Source: Phorcus lineatus
Lineage: Eukaryota; Mollusca; Gastropoda; Trochida; Trochidae
Assembly (NCBI GenBank): GCA_921293015.1
Contig: OV121097.1
Span: 31,807,929 to 31,871,928, forward strand
DNA: 64,000 nt
Direction of reading: 5' to 3'
Below, piece by piece: positions 46,991 through 59,339 of this stretch. Each line of letters begins with the position of its first letter. The first letter of the stretch is position 1. The position numbers were made by a program, and so were the translations under genes. A model generated the notes under the pieces. It was not told the DNA's origin, searched no databases, and saw only the letters and a program-made list of their open reading frames with translations.

Positions 46991-49576
46991 AAACATTTCT
47001 CTATTGCAATACTTAGACAGTAAGTCTTGGCAGCAAAAAAACACATGGTTTGGACAAAAACAAATTAAACAGCAGGAGTTTCTAGATAGCAACGTCTCTA
47101 TTGTGAAAAAGCATGACCTTTTGTAGTATATGCTTCCTTCGTTATCAAAATCGGATATATATATCTTAATGCATTGCAATTATAGCACAGCATTGTTAGA
47201 GATGTGGAGAACGTTAAGATTAGGCTATTGTGAAATTAGATTGGTAGGTGAACCTGAAGCTAGATGGAAGTAAAATAAAAGTGATGTAAATTAGGAGAAA
47301 GGGTAAGTGTGTCTGATTTGGTTAATGTCAAGTCGTATTCCGTCTTTTACAACATTTTCCAGTTGTTTATGCATACATTATCGTAGTATCGTAGTGCTTC
47401 TAAATGCTTCTGAAATATCAAAATTCTTCTGTGCCTAATTTATGTATTCAAATTTACTGATCCTTCCATATCATATTACTTATATTATTCAAATCCCTTA
47501 TACGATGAATTTAAAGTACAAAAAATAAAATTAACCGTTTATTTACAAATAAAAACTATTGCATAATGGTAATATCAAAGTCATATGCATAAGTTTCACT
47601 GGTACTTATATTCCATGTAATATAGCATAGATGTCGTCAGTAAACGACAAGACTTCACAGTAAAAACAGTAAAATCTACCTGAAAAGAACGACCAGGTTA
47701 TAAAATACTAAGTTTGGGTGACATCACCATAACAGGACAACTGTAAAAATGTAATATTTTATTTTTAGAAACCTGCAATGAAAATAACTTTTCTGTGAAA
47801 TTTTCTGTGCTGTTACTACATTGATATGTGTTAATGTAGAAAATCAAGAAAGAAACGTCTACAAAATACTGATATGATTATCTAAACATAAACTTCCAAA
47901 GAGAATTAATCAACCTAGCTATAGAAAACTTAGGTCCTAAATATGACTCCTCTGTTAACATTTTACCATGCGACACGATTCTTGACATTTCATTTACCCT
48001 CAAAGGTCCTAATGTGGCTTGTTCATTGCAGCTCCGAACATGTCCTACACTAAACAAAATGCCTTATTTTGTGCACTCCGTGTACATTATAATAACAAAA
48101 GTATTTCGAATCGTTATTGCAATGTTATATGCAAACCTGCATCGACGTCTAAACAACAATCGTATAGGGGTAAAGATAATCGAAATTCAAAAAGGCATAA
48201 CAATCTGCAGTCCTTTTATCATAGTTGTCAGGATTGTATTTGGAGCACGATTGCAATAAACCATCACAGCCTATAACGGTAGTATTTAAGTAATTTCCGT
48301 GAAACATAGAGTTTCTTAGGCGTGTTACAGGCATACATGTTTTGACACTTCTCTAAGCCTTTCATACATCATTATTATCAGAAAAAAGACGTTATTGCGT
48401 GTATGTCCTGAAGAAAAGGTTACCCTCAAAGTGTGCCATTTTGGGACACGATAAATGGCTAAAACGCATTTTTACACACCATAAGAAAAAAACGTTCAAA
48501 CTGTCACGGACATGTACCAGCTACGTTAATGCGCCATTTCCTGTAGGCAGAAATAGATAAATTAACCTATTCGCACATCCAACGTGAAATAAGTGAAAAG
48601 ACTTTTGTCACAATTAGCTTCTTAGCTATGTTAAGCCATGATTTCTTATATTATCTCCAAATCCTTATATGAAAATTCTGTTGTCAAATGACATAAATAG
48701 TTCTAGCTTTCAATGACTTGTTAATAGATTCAAGATATATTCAATTAGTTAATTCATCAGCCAAGGACTAACGGAGAATAATCAGGGGCATTATGGAATT
48801 GAGTAGAGAAAAAATACTCTACGCAAAACCAATATCTATTTTCCCAATGATAATGCTTTCCTTTTGTGCACACTAAGGTATATATTTTGATATAGAGAAT
48901 GATTTGCAAGATGAACTTTATAGCAATAACAACGATGTGAAAAAGATATGAACAAATAGTAAATGCCTGACGATGTAAATATAGTGGAAGTTATTATTAT
49001 TATCATTCTGACCATTCTCTTACTCTTACCCTAAAGCATCATCATCTACATTCTTACAAAATCATTCTATCCATCTGTCTTATGTTATACTAAGAGTTCA
49101 CGACCTTACTGTGCAGTGATGTAACGACATTGTTATGTTATTGTGTTCATATTATCAAGATTAGCTTAGATGTAAATCATGTTCTTGTCCATGGTATGGC
49201 AATTTTTCGAATTTATTGTAGAAACGGTATAACTTAAAAACTAAAACAAGAGGTTTCTGTTAGGATGATAACGTATTTCGATTGTTACAAATGAGGTAAC
49301 CATCAATAAAATGAAGAAAGAGAACAAAGTATAAGTTTAATTTGTACTTCTTGTACTTTTAATCTTATTTTTATAAACTATTAATTGTAAAACCAGTTCT
49401 TTAAGATCATAGTGCAATGTGCCGTTTTTTCACGAATCAGCCTTATCACATCAATAAAAGCCAATTTGAATGGATCTTATAGAAATAAAACCTTTATATC
49501 AATAATCATTAAAATAAACTAACGCTTATGTCAAAATAAAGCATAGGTCTATCAAGAGGGCTTTGCTATGTTCCCA
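46991..49576. other. Intergenic DNA, nothing recognised
   Basis: Overlapping 81- and 85-codon plus frames at 48014-48276 are in different frames of the same stretch and carry no domain. Confidence 0.4.
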
Positions 49577-49795
49577 AGTGAAGTGAGGTGAATTGGGGTT
49601 TACCGCCGCTTTCAAGCGTATTTCACTTATATCGCGGCTGCTATTATTAATTCAGGGAGAAAGCCCGCAACACCCTTGTGGATATGCATTGCGATGAAAC
49701 CTGCGCTTCGGCTGGAACTAGCGAACCATGGGTAGTACTGCGCTGAAATTCAGTGTAGCAATGCACCCAAACCATACTGCGTGTTCCTAAAGACA
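49577..49795 (-). mobile_element. SINE copy lacking the tRNA-like head
   Basis: Reverse complement of the body and tail of the 17.6-kb SINE: gtttaccgccgctttcaagc, agggagaaagcccgc, gaaattcagtgtagcaatgc and cacccaaaccatactgcg. The B-box region is absent, consistent with 5' truncation during reverse transcription. An (AGTGA/AGGTG) tract abuts its 3' end. Confidence 0.75.
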
Positions 49796-49949
49796 ACAAT
49801 AAGATCTTCATGATTATAAATTACAGTAACATAGATGTCACAATGCATTTGTTTTGGTTACAGTCCTTGGCTTGTTGATAAACAAAGGGTTATTCAAAGC
49901 GACAATATATTCAAATGTCTACTAATGATTCTTGTTCACTGTGCATTCT

Positions 49950-50350
49950 GATGTTGGAAGAAAATGCAGAGAAAATCACCCAGTGGATATCCTGTTACTG
50001 ACTTTATTGAGGCCTATTTGCCTACTAACACAATAAATTACAACTTGAGTTGATGCAGTTGATGTTATTACGGCAAATGTGCTCAAAGCGTTTAGTATTT
50101 TCTGAACCCTGAAAAGAATGAGTAAATAAATCTTGGTTTTATTGTAAAAAGGGAAATGCTGAAATGTTTGAATTAAGGATTAAAAATCATGTTTATGTAA
50201 TTGGCTTGACTGAAGAAAATGCGAAAATATTTATCCATATTGAATTTCAGTGGTGACCAATTTGGCAACTAACATAATAAATCGTCACTTGAATAACTTT
50301 CATTGATTTTATTTAGGTAATCACCCTCCAGGTGTGTGAACCGTATATAT
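49950..50350 (+). repeat. Diverged ~260-bp tandem pair, locus 1
   Basis: Two related monomers: one around 49958-50110 (gaagaaaatgcagagaaa; gcctactaacacaataaatt) and one around 50213-50340 (gaagaaaatgcgaaaatatt; caactaacataataaatcgt). The same pair occurs at 58660-59040, after copy 3 of the segment, so it travelled with the segmental duplication. Confidence 0.6.
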
Positions 50351-51715
50351 CTGCATACTGAAAGTTTGTTCACTTACCACTGAATCGTAGTGCAAATATC
50401 ATGTATTTTTGGTTTCGTTTCAACGTCAATAGAATAACTTCAGCAGGACTGACAATGGATCACCCACTGCTCATGTGTGAAATAGCCATTCTTGAACTCA
50501 TTTTGGCATTGTCTGGACACTCGTGCAAAATTTCGAATGTTGGCAAATTGATATAGACAGAAAGGGTCACATTTTCGAAATTTCGATTTCGTTAAATGTC
50601 AAATAAAATGTCCCATATCGACTCTCTGAGATTAAAACCAACATAATCACATTGACTTTGTGCTAAGAAATAAACGTGACTTATTTTGAAATTAGTTGAT
50701 AATTGATAAAGGATTTTATGGAGAATTTCTTTTTTTACTGTTTTCGGCATTTTGACCCCTGCATGGTCACTTCAATGACCTGCCAAAACTGTTACGGTTA
50801 ATTGGGGGTGATAAACCTTTGCTGTAAAGATGAATGGATATGCATATGTGTATTGAAAATTCGTTATCATGCTTTCTTTTTCGCAACGCTACGAAACCTC
50901 AAAGCCAAATCAAATTACATGATATTTGCACTAGTATATTCAGGTATGTGAACAAACTTTTGGCATGCAGCTGTATGTTTAACCCTAGGGGTCTGTCAAA
51001 AGCGATCATTGATTATTTATCTTGGCTGCATTGTTACAATGGGTACGTTAATGAATGATTCATTGATCTTAACATATATAAAACGTATAGAACTTTAAGC
51101 CAAAACTGTAGGAGTAAGTGTAGGAGTAAGAGTAAAATTGTCATTAGACTTGTGCTTTCTTCTCATACAATATTTGACATCACATTGGGAATAACTTATT
51201 GTCATTCAGCGTTTGTTTTGATATGTTATCCATATACAAAAGTAGGCTAGTAACGGGTACTGAACATTTTATTAGTTAACTAAGCTTTTATTACTATTAT
51301 AATTCATTTGAAAGTTTTATTTCCCGCAAGGAGAAAGCCCACAACATAATTGCAGCAATGCCTTGCAGTAAGAAATAGCTGACCATTGGTGCATTTGTTT
51401 GAAATGGAACATAAAAGGAATAACACCAACGATATGGCCTAGGGCTTCTTTTTCTTTGATAAAGGAGGAATATTTATCGAGTGGAATTTGATTACTGACA
51501 TACCTTGCAGCAGTAATCAACGTAATTTGGAATTTAATCCTTACTGTGCTGTCGGTTTGGCATATCACTTTGCAAGAAATCTTATTTTTCAAATGTCACT
51601 GTAAAATTATGCTACACAGAAAACATATATAACTTGACGTAGCTCTATTGATCAAACTCGACAGTATTGTTTGTAATTTCCCTCAAAATTCATATTCAAT
51701 CAGGGTTCCCCGGGC
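50351..51715. other. Intergenic DNA, one weak repeat match
   Basis: 51348-51400 (gcagcaatgccttgcagtaa, gaaatagct) resembles 61861-61900 (gcagcaatgcgttgtagtag, gaaatagc). The 91-codon minus frame at 51317-51592 is unsupported. Confidence 0.35.
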
Positions 51716-51839
51716 AGTCATCTTAACAATATATCTCTACCATGGAAAATTATCTTGATAATGATTTCTTCCCCGGGCAATTATCTTAATAATGCCATAT
51801 GCCCCTGTCAATTATCTTGATAATTTCCTTCACATATCC
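51716..51839. repeat. 31-bp minisatellite, four units
   Basis: Units start at 51716, 51747, 51778 and 51809, an exact 31-base period. Each begins with a core like caattatcttgataat (variants cagtcatcttaacaat, aaattatcttgataat, caattatcttaataat), itself close to palindromic. The second half of the unit varies (ttccccggg, atatgcccctgt). It is not a CRISPR: no conserved repeat/variable spacer pattern of usual lengths, and animal context. Confidence 0.8.
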
Positions 51840-54800
51840 CTCTCTGAGTACGATAAGAGTATTGCCTTCACTTAACGTCAATGCTCCATAGAGGTTGCAA
51901 TGACATACATATAATTTTGAGGCCAAATAATAAAGGTATGATATTTTTGTCAATTACACGTAATAAATAATTCGCAGTTTAAAAATAAACTCCAGCCGAC
52001 CACAAACTGTCCCTCCCTCCTAATTCGTGTTATCAGTGATATCAGAGTAATTAAAACTGTTTGATCATTTACGAATCACGATAAAACCTAACCTCTCAAA
52101 CCCGAGACCTCAATTTTGTTGTTTTGGTTACAATCAATGAAATCATATTTAGATGGTGGCTGATAACATAGATAAAACATTATTCTCCCTTTCCCCATCC
52201 CGAAGTAACACCCAACACATCCCGCCAAATCCAAAACCCTTCTTACTGAAAAAGCTATATCCATGCCACCTTGATGTAGCCTAATATGATTGTGTTCCCC
52301 AGTTTTTCAGGTATCAAAGCTATTGTCTTCGCTGTTTCTGTCGGTTGATAAGTTTGATAAATCATCACCCGTGGGCATCATCAAAATGTAAGCCCTTCTC
52401 CCATGAGAAAATTGCCGCCTGATTGATAACAACTGGCTTTGTTGGCTGATAATCTCAGGGGAATGAATTGCGTGTGGTCTGACATTTTCATATATTACCG
52501 CCTGACATTCCCATAACAAAATAAACTCGCGGGATCAATGAATAAATTAATTTCATACATGAAATGTCTAGTTGATGTCACTGTAGTCAGTTCATTAATC
52601 AATTTGACACATTTTCAAGTGTCTAGGCTCTTGAGATACAGCTATACAATAGCACCTGGTAAATTGACTTATATTCTACGTATCACATCTCGTGATGTAA
52701 TTTGAATAATGCATTCTGGATTCCCGTTAAGGTCGGGCAACCTGCTGTGGATACAGTAATAGTGACGCCACGACATTTTGTGCGTTACGTCTCTACTTTA
52801 GATATATTTTCACCTTAATGAGAAAGTGATGTCCCTCTTCCGAGATGAAAAAATATTTCAGATGCTCATAGTTTACAATATCATATATCATTTGATATTT
52901 GAGATTTATATTAATTGTTTAAAAGGAAATTCATAAATGTAATGATTTGGATGGTGCCATTACTAGTTGGAATTTTAGTTTGTGCTATTACAATGAGTTG
53001 ATTGATTCTGTTGGCATATTAAATGCTTCTCGTACCCCGCCAAAAGTAATTATCGATCGATTTAAACAATCAAACTCTATTGATATCAGTCCTGATTTCA
53101 TATTTGTTCAGCTTTTTGTTTCCTGAATCCTCAAGTAACGTCATTTTAGCCATGATGAGGTATATCCGTTTGATATCGATATCCTTAGATTTTCTTGCGG
53201 TGTTTCATGTGTATATAATTATACCGTTAATTGTGCAACAATATTTTCTTATGATGATTAAATCAAGAACTTACCTTCATTTAACAATATAACCAGAATA
53301 ACCGCTAAAATATTCAGAAAAGACTATACTCTCCCTGACATTTTATGGTGATAGGTGATTTGCACAAATGAAGGTTTATTGAGTATCAATATCTTTTTCA
53401 TCAGGGTCAATGTTTCGTTTTGATAAGTGAAATCATTATGGTGTAATCTCAAAGCTAGATCATTATTTGTCAAGGCAACTGTAAAAGAATGTACAACTTG
53501 ATTTCAGCTGTATTTGAAACAGAATAAACTTATTTGGCATATTTGTCATTGGTTAATAGACACCAGGATGCCTGTTTTATCATTTGTCTGGTTGCCAAGT
53601 GATGATATAGGTAGTAGATAAAAATGAAATTAATTTAATAACTTTCAACTCTATGATACTCAAAGTGCTATTTGGGCCAAGTCTTTCCATATTCTATGGG
53701 TTTTTTCCCCCTGAAATTACAAAATCATCTCACTGGAAAACTGTGCAAATGTTATTTTCGATCAGAGAATACGATGCAGTGAATTGTCCCCAAGGGATTT
53801 CATTTCATTCAGCTCTAAGCCATCGCGTTTGAAATTCTGTAGGTGAAAATTATTCATGTGGAGTAACGTCAAAGCGTTGAGACTCATACAGTGATGACAA
53901 GTAGGCTACTGCAACTCATGGGTGTCAAATATTTTCAATACGCTACTGCTAGTGATGATGATAATTTTATGGATGAGTTAACACATCATTTTCACATCAA
54001 AAGAAGGTGATCATGACTTCATTTTCAGCCATCACTGTTCTTATGAGCACCTGTAATACCACTTCACTTGAGGCTTTGTTGCTCTGTTGTTTATACTGTT
54101 TTATTTTGATGCTTATAAATATATATATAAGTTGTTTGGAAAATAATACATTGGTTAACATGCAATCATTAGATCAATGAACATAATTGAAAATTATTTT
54201 TGAAGACAGCTTATCTCAATTCATCTGTAAATATCTGATTATTATTTTCATATATATCCCACTTTTGATAATGACACTGAAATTTCGGTCAATTTATTCA
54301 ATTTCTTCATTATGAAAAAACGTCACATTCTCAGTAACATTTCTGAATGAATTGTTTATTCTAAAATATTGTTCAAACTCAAAATTATTGCTCTTGCAAG
54401 AATATTTTTTAACCAGAGCTCAACGTTTTGAAACTAAATTATAAAGGTATATAATACGAGCTTTGTGTAAGTAAGTAAGATTTGTACTTTTGAGGCCTTG
54501 ATTACAAATAAACATTCATTCATTTATTTATTGGTTTGTATTGTAATACATCAACCAATGCAAGGTATTTGTTCAACTATTTCATGAGAAAGAAGAATAA
54601 TGCAGGACACTTTACGGTTTAATTGATCAACCCTTGTCGACCATTGATAGATTAAGAAGAGTATAAATGATTATATTTACGACCTTAAACAAGAGTTGAC
54701 AACAATGTCATTCTCTCTGCGCAATATCAATGACGATACCCGGATCAGAAACTGGCTTTGCTTTCATTTAACTAAGCAAGAATGATGTTTCAACATAATC

Positions 54801-56859
54801 CTCGCCATCATACTATTTTTGATTCATCATAGATTTACTCGAATGTCAGAAGATACTCCGGGTTTTGTTGGGAATCGTTTATCTGTAAGAATAATGTTAT
54901 CAAGTACAATATCCTAAGAAACAAATGCAATTTACATTTCAATGAATAAATGAAGAAATATCATTCTGAGTGAAAAACATACAAAATGCAATTAAACACC
55001 ATTAATAACTTTTCTCACTTTCTCAAAATCAGCTGCACTATTGATTATTATTTGGCTGAGGGCTATTCTTTTTCTAGGTCTCATATTTTTAAGAGTAAAA
55101 CTTTCGAGAAAATTTTTTTTGTGAAAATTCCAATAGTAAAAAGTGTAAAGTAAATAATCTATTCTTTTTGCAGTAAGACCTAACCTTTTTTCGTGATACT
55201 TATGCAATTATCAATCAAGAGATATAGAATATTTTTTTCATGACAAAATGACATGGTTCAACTCAACAATGAAGTGGATTGTTTAACAAACTGACACTCT
55301 ACTTGGTTTTCAAAATCAATAATGAGGGAAGAAGCCACGTTGTTGCTGCTTATTGGAAACAAGAGTCTATATGTCAGTTATTGCAGAGATACTTTGTCCA
55401 CTACCAATAAGATGAATATACCTAATTGATTTATAACTACCGATTTTGTTTTTTATACCCCCTCTGGAATAAATCCTTCGATATCTCAAAAACGTGGATC
55501 TAAGTAAAATAAGTTATTGGGTGTAAGTACAGGGACTTGATGGAGTTCTTACACATAGAAGACTCTCTTCGTGTGTTAAGCCGCGTGCATAGCTTAATGC
55601 TTAATTATCGGTTGCTTCCAAGTTACATTCTACTGATAATCGGTTTAACGTGACGATAAAAAGGTTTCAGTAGCACGTGTGACTAAAACATAGACAATGT
55701 ACCACGAATGGAACATGTAATTTACTCACTTGCAGCCTTATCTGAAACAGACAGAAGTTTAGATCCTCATTACCAACCTCACATCATTAAAAGGTGTTTA
55801 CACAAAAATGGCAGTAAATGGTTCTTGATTGATATCTGATAATTTCCTCAACGGCTATTGATACCAGATTTTAATATGGAGATATTTTGACCCCTCCATG
55901 TAAAGCACACAATGCAACATATTTACAATCTTTATATGGAAATACAATACACGTGTTAATAATTCGAAGCGAAAAAATATTTGCCTCTTTCCATCAAGTC
56001 ATAAGATGATTGCAAGTAACCTTATCAAATTTCAGTTAAAATCAACCAGGAAAAGAATGCGTTGTATAGGAAGGCCAGGATTTGGAATGCCCCGATAGTA
56101 AAATGCAAACACATCATGATCAAGAAGACTATGAAAGCCTATTTCATCATTGATATGTCCGATATATGCAAAATGAACGCACTGAAACAAGCTGCATAAT
56201 TAACATCAGGAATTGTTTATAATTATCATTCAAAAATACAAACATTCAGATCTAGAAACAAATACGATTCAAAGAGTTCTAAGAGATATGTATCACAATA
56301 ACAGGTAAGCATGCTATGACAAGTAATTTTAAATGAGTTTTGTCTTTAAAAAGACGTTGATATCAATGATCTGGTTTGTAAGCGGATCGGTTATGACACT
56401 GGCAATCAGTGAAATCAAACCCTGCACAGGGAAGCTACAATGATATTTCGAGACACAAAGTGCTATAAATGCTTGTTCAATCTTAAAGAAGAAATTTGGT
56501 TTGTAAGTCAATATGATTGACTTTTGGACATAGATTACGAGCATATGAGACTCAGTGACTTTCTTTATATGTGACGTGGTTGACCAAAGGGCAAAGTTGT
56601 GAATGTAATTGACCCAGTAATGAAATAGTCAATGAAGACATATTTACTTTTTTATGATTGTAACACGACTGCATTGTCTTTAAAACAATAGATTTAAGTA
56701 GTATATAATACTTTAAACATACGTTTCAATTGTAATGTGTCCTCATATCATATATGATACCAATGAATACGTTTAATAAGGTAACAAATTAAGAGTGATC
56801 ACCGTATTATGATTGAATTGATTTAATGATCACAATTGTAAGACGGCAAAGAATATACA
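51840..56859. other. Five kilobases without a supported feature
   Basis: Only short frames without domains (for example 52307-52519 minus, 53080-53292 plus, 54992-55207 minus, 56329-56544 minus). No exon-like cysteine or hydrophobic pattern with splice sites was recognised on either strand. Confidence 0.4.
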
Positions 56860-58630
56860 GGGAAGTAAACAACTTACTTATTGTACGTATTCCAGCCGTG
56901 TTCTTGTGAAATTAAGTCACTTAATACCCTGTTTCAGGTGGTGGACGTGTTATGAATAGGTAGAATTGACTTTTCTACAACATTAAACGACAAGAAGCAC
57001 TTGAAACCATAACTTTCAGAAAGTGAATCCGAAATTTCGTATAATCAATTATTCATAAATGACTCGTATACGTTCGTCACGACATATTGTTTCCTTTTCC
57101 AAAGATATCTTCATAATATGATTGGACAATACTATTTACTCTTTGGGGCGAAACCCTAGCTACACAGATAAATTATATTTTCTGTTTATTGAAACAATGT
57201 TCAATAGGATAAAATAACAGGTAATTTCAGAAAAAAATATTCTTATAACATGTCAAACGGTTATTTTGTTAGGTATTAAGATCCGGAGCTCAGAAAGGCT
57301 AAATATGCATATGCTTAATCCTTTGAAGCATTGTATACATGTTTTCATTAAGCATAAATGTCTTAAAAGATGATGAGAAGGGTAAAAGGACAAATAATTT
57401 GAGTTTATAATTAAAGTTCTAATGGGTATTATTAACCACATATTAGAACGTGTGGTCTGGGTGACTCAGGGTGCATATTTTGAAACTCTTCCATTGTTTT
57501 TAACTTTATTTCTATTAATCTTTAATGGTCTATTAATCTCAAAACACAAAGTAAATGTAAGCTAAAATTTCATAACCAACTACTGACAAAATTAATATCA
57601 TCTCTTTAGATGTTATTCTTATCAGCTTGATCTTGCTACAAAAGACGTTTACGAATAAACACGTGTAGCATTAAAAGGGTTCATAGTCTGGAAGCATTAG
57701 GAAGGTTGTTGATAAGAAATGATATCATTTGGAGTTTCATTGATGCAAGACATTTTTTAAATAAACTAAAACACATTTTATTACATACGCAAAGTTAATA
57801 CAGGTTGTTTTACATTTTACAAATCAATTAGCAAAAGAACCTTTTTCGTCAATTGATATTTGTTAAACTGAAAACAGACTGGATTGCATAAACTAATATT
57901 CTCCTAACCTGGTTATTTAAAAGTTCATTCACTGATCATCATGTATGATTTGACCAACATTACAGCAGAATCACTGAAGAACTACATGCTACATGAAGTA
58001 TGTTATAACCCAATGAAACAGTTCATCAGGGAGTCATTCGGATGTAGATAATAAGATCATCAAGATAGCAACATAACGGAAACAGACTTTTGAGACTCAA
58101 TGTACTCGTTGATAAATTGTGATGAATCCAGAACAACGACGTATCAATTTTGGACTGTATTTATCGCATAGTATTTTAATAACATGTTTTATACATTATA
58201 TTCTTGCATTACTTAAATAATACAGAAGCTCTTTTTTCATAAACAAACTTATGACACACTTACTCAAATAATTCAGTATACAAATATCTTGTGCGCTGAG
58301 TGACAAACGGTTTGGTGGTATAACGCATCTGTCATTACAGAATTGTAAGTAGCTTCATTTCTATTTTATCGATAACACTAAAAAGTTAGGAATTGACTCC
58401 AGGCCGCTTGTGAAAACGTCACCTAATGAGCGTTTACTTGGACGAAGATTGGTTTGCTGTTGGCACCACATGGCATTCGAGAACTTATTAATAGGGCATT
58501 AGGACATTGGTGCACGTATTTGAGTCAGGTCATGTCAAAATCAAATAACATAATGACATGTTCAGTTTGTTATAGAAGGGTTACAGACATATAAATCAAT
58601 TAGATTTACTCAAATAATATTGGTTGAGAA
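56860..58630 (+). repeat. Segmental triplication, copy 3
   Basis: Block 1 at 56868-57020 (gtaaacaactta; ccctgtttcaggtggtggac; gaataggtagaa), block 2 at about 57993-58110 (gaagtatgttataaccca; cagttcatcagggagtcatt), block 3 at about 58390-58520 (cgcttgtgaaaacgtcac; attcgagaacttatt) and block 4 at about 58560-58620. It is most similar to copy 1 in block 1. It is about 1.8 kb long. Confidence 0.65.
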
Positions 58631-58659
58631 ATAAAAACTAGCTTGATGTTTTATATTTA

Positions 58660-59040
58660 TGAAGTATATTAGAAGAAAATGCGGAAGTATTCACAAAACA
58701 AAATCCTATTACAGACAGCTTGCCTACTAACAAAATAAATTATTTCTTGGTTTGGCGTAATTAATTATATTTGGGCATATGCCCAGAGAGGGTTTTGTTA
58801 TTTGTTGAACCCTAAAACTATTTTAAAAGAGATAATTAGTAATTTATTGTGGTTAATTCAATTGTGTGTTTCGATCATAATGTTTCTTTTCTTTAGCTTT
58901 TTCCCGAAAAGAAAGAGCGGAAGTATCCACCTAGATAAAATTCGTTTGATGACAAATTTGCTAACTAACATCATAAATTGTCACTTAACTAACTTTAGTT
59001 GATTTTATTTGGGTAAATGCCCTGAGGGTGTTGTTACTTA
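58660..59040 (+). repeat. Diverged ~260-bp tandem pair, locus 2
   Basis: Monomers at about 58666-58800 (gaagaaaatgcggaagtatt; cctactaacaaaataaatta) and 58905-59040 (gaaaagaaagagcggaagta; gctaactaacatcataaatt), with 'tttgggcatatgccc..agggttttgtta' and 'tttgggtaaatgccctgagg' closing each. Matches 49950-50350. Confidence 0.6.
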
Positions 59041-59339
59041 GTCATTCCTAAGTGTGTGTAAAGATACATTATTGACAGTTCATCCATGATGTATTTTTAC
59101 AAACGGTTACATGGTAAAAGAAATGAACGGTTCATTAAAACAAACATATGTGACTTATTTCATTTTGGGCCAGACATAAGTGTTAAACATTTTCAACAAA
59201 CTTCTGCTCTTATCTTGCCGGATGATGCAGAACCAAATGGATCATCTTCAATCCCAAACTCTGCGCTTCACACAGCAAACTCCTTTTTTGACTCAATGGT
59301 CAGTTCAGTGTTAGATCTTGACAAACATCTCTTGTGAAT

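Noticed and set aside
48014-48276. Two overlapping plus-strand frames of 81 and 85 codons
   Set aside because: Mutually exclusive frames of the same DNA with no domain or splice support.
51716-51839. CRISPR-like array of regularly spaced repeats
   Set aside because: The 31-base period is fully occupied by a diverged unit, there is no cas gene, and the context is an animal genome.
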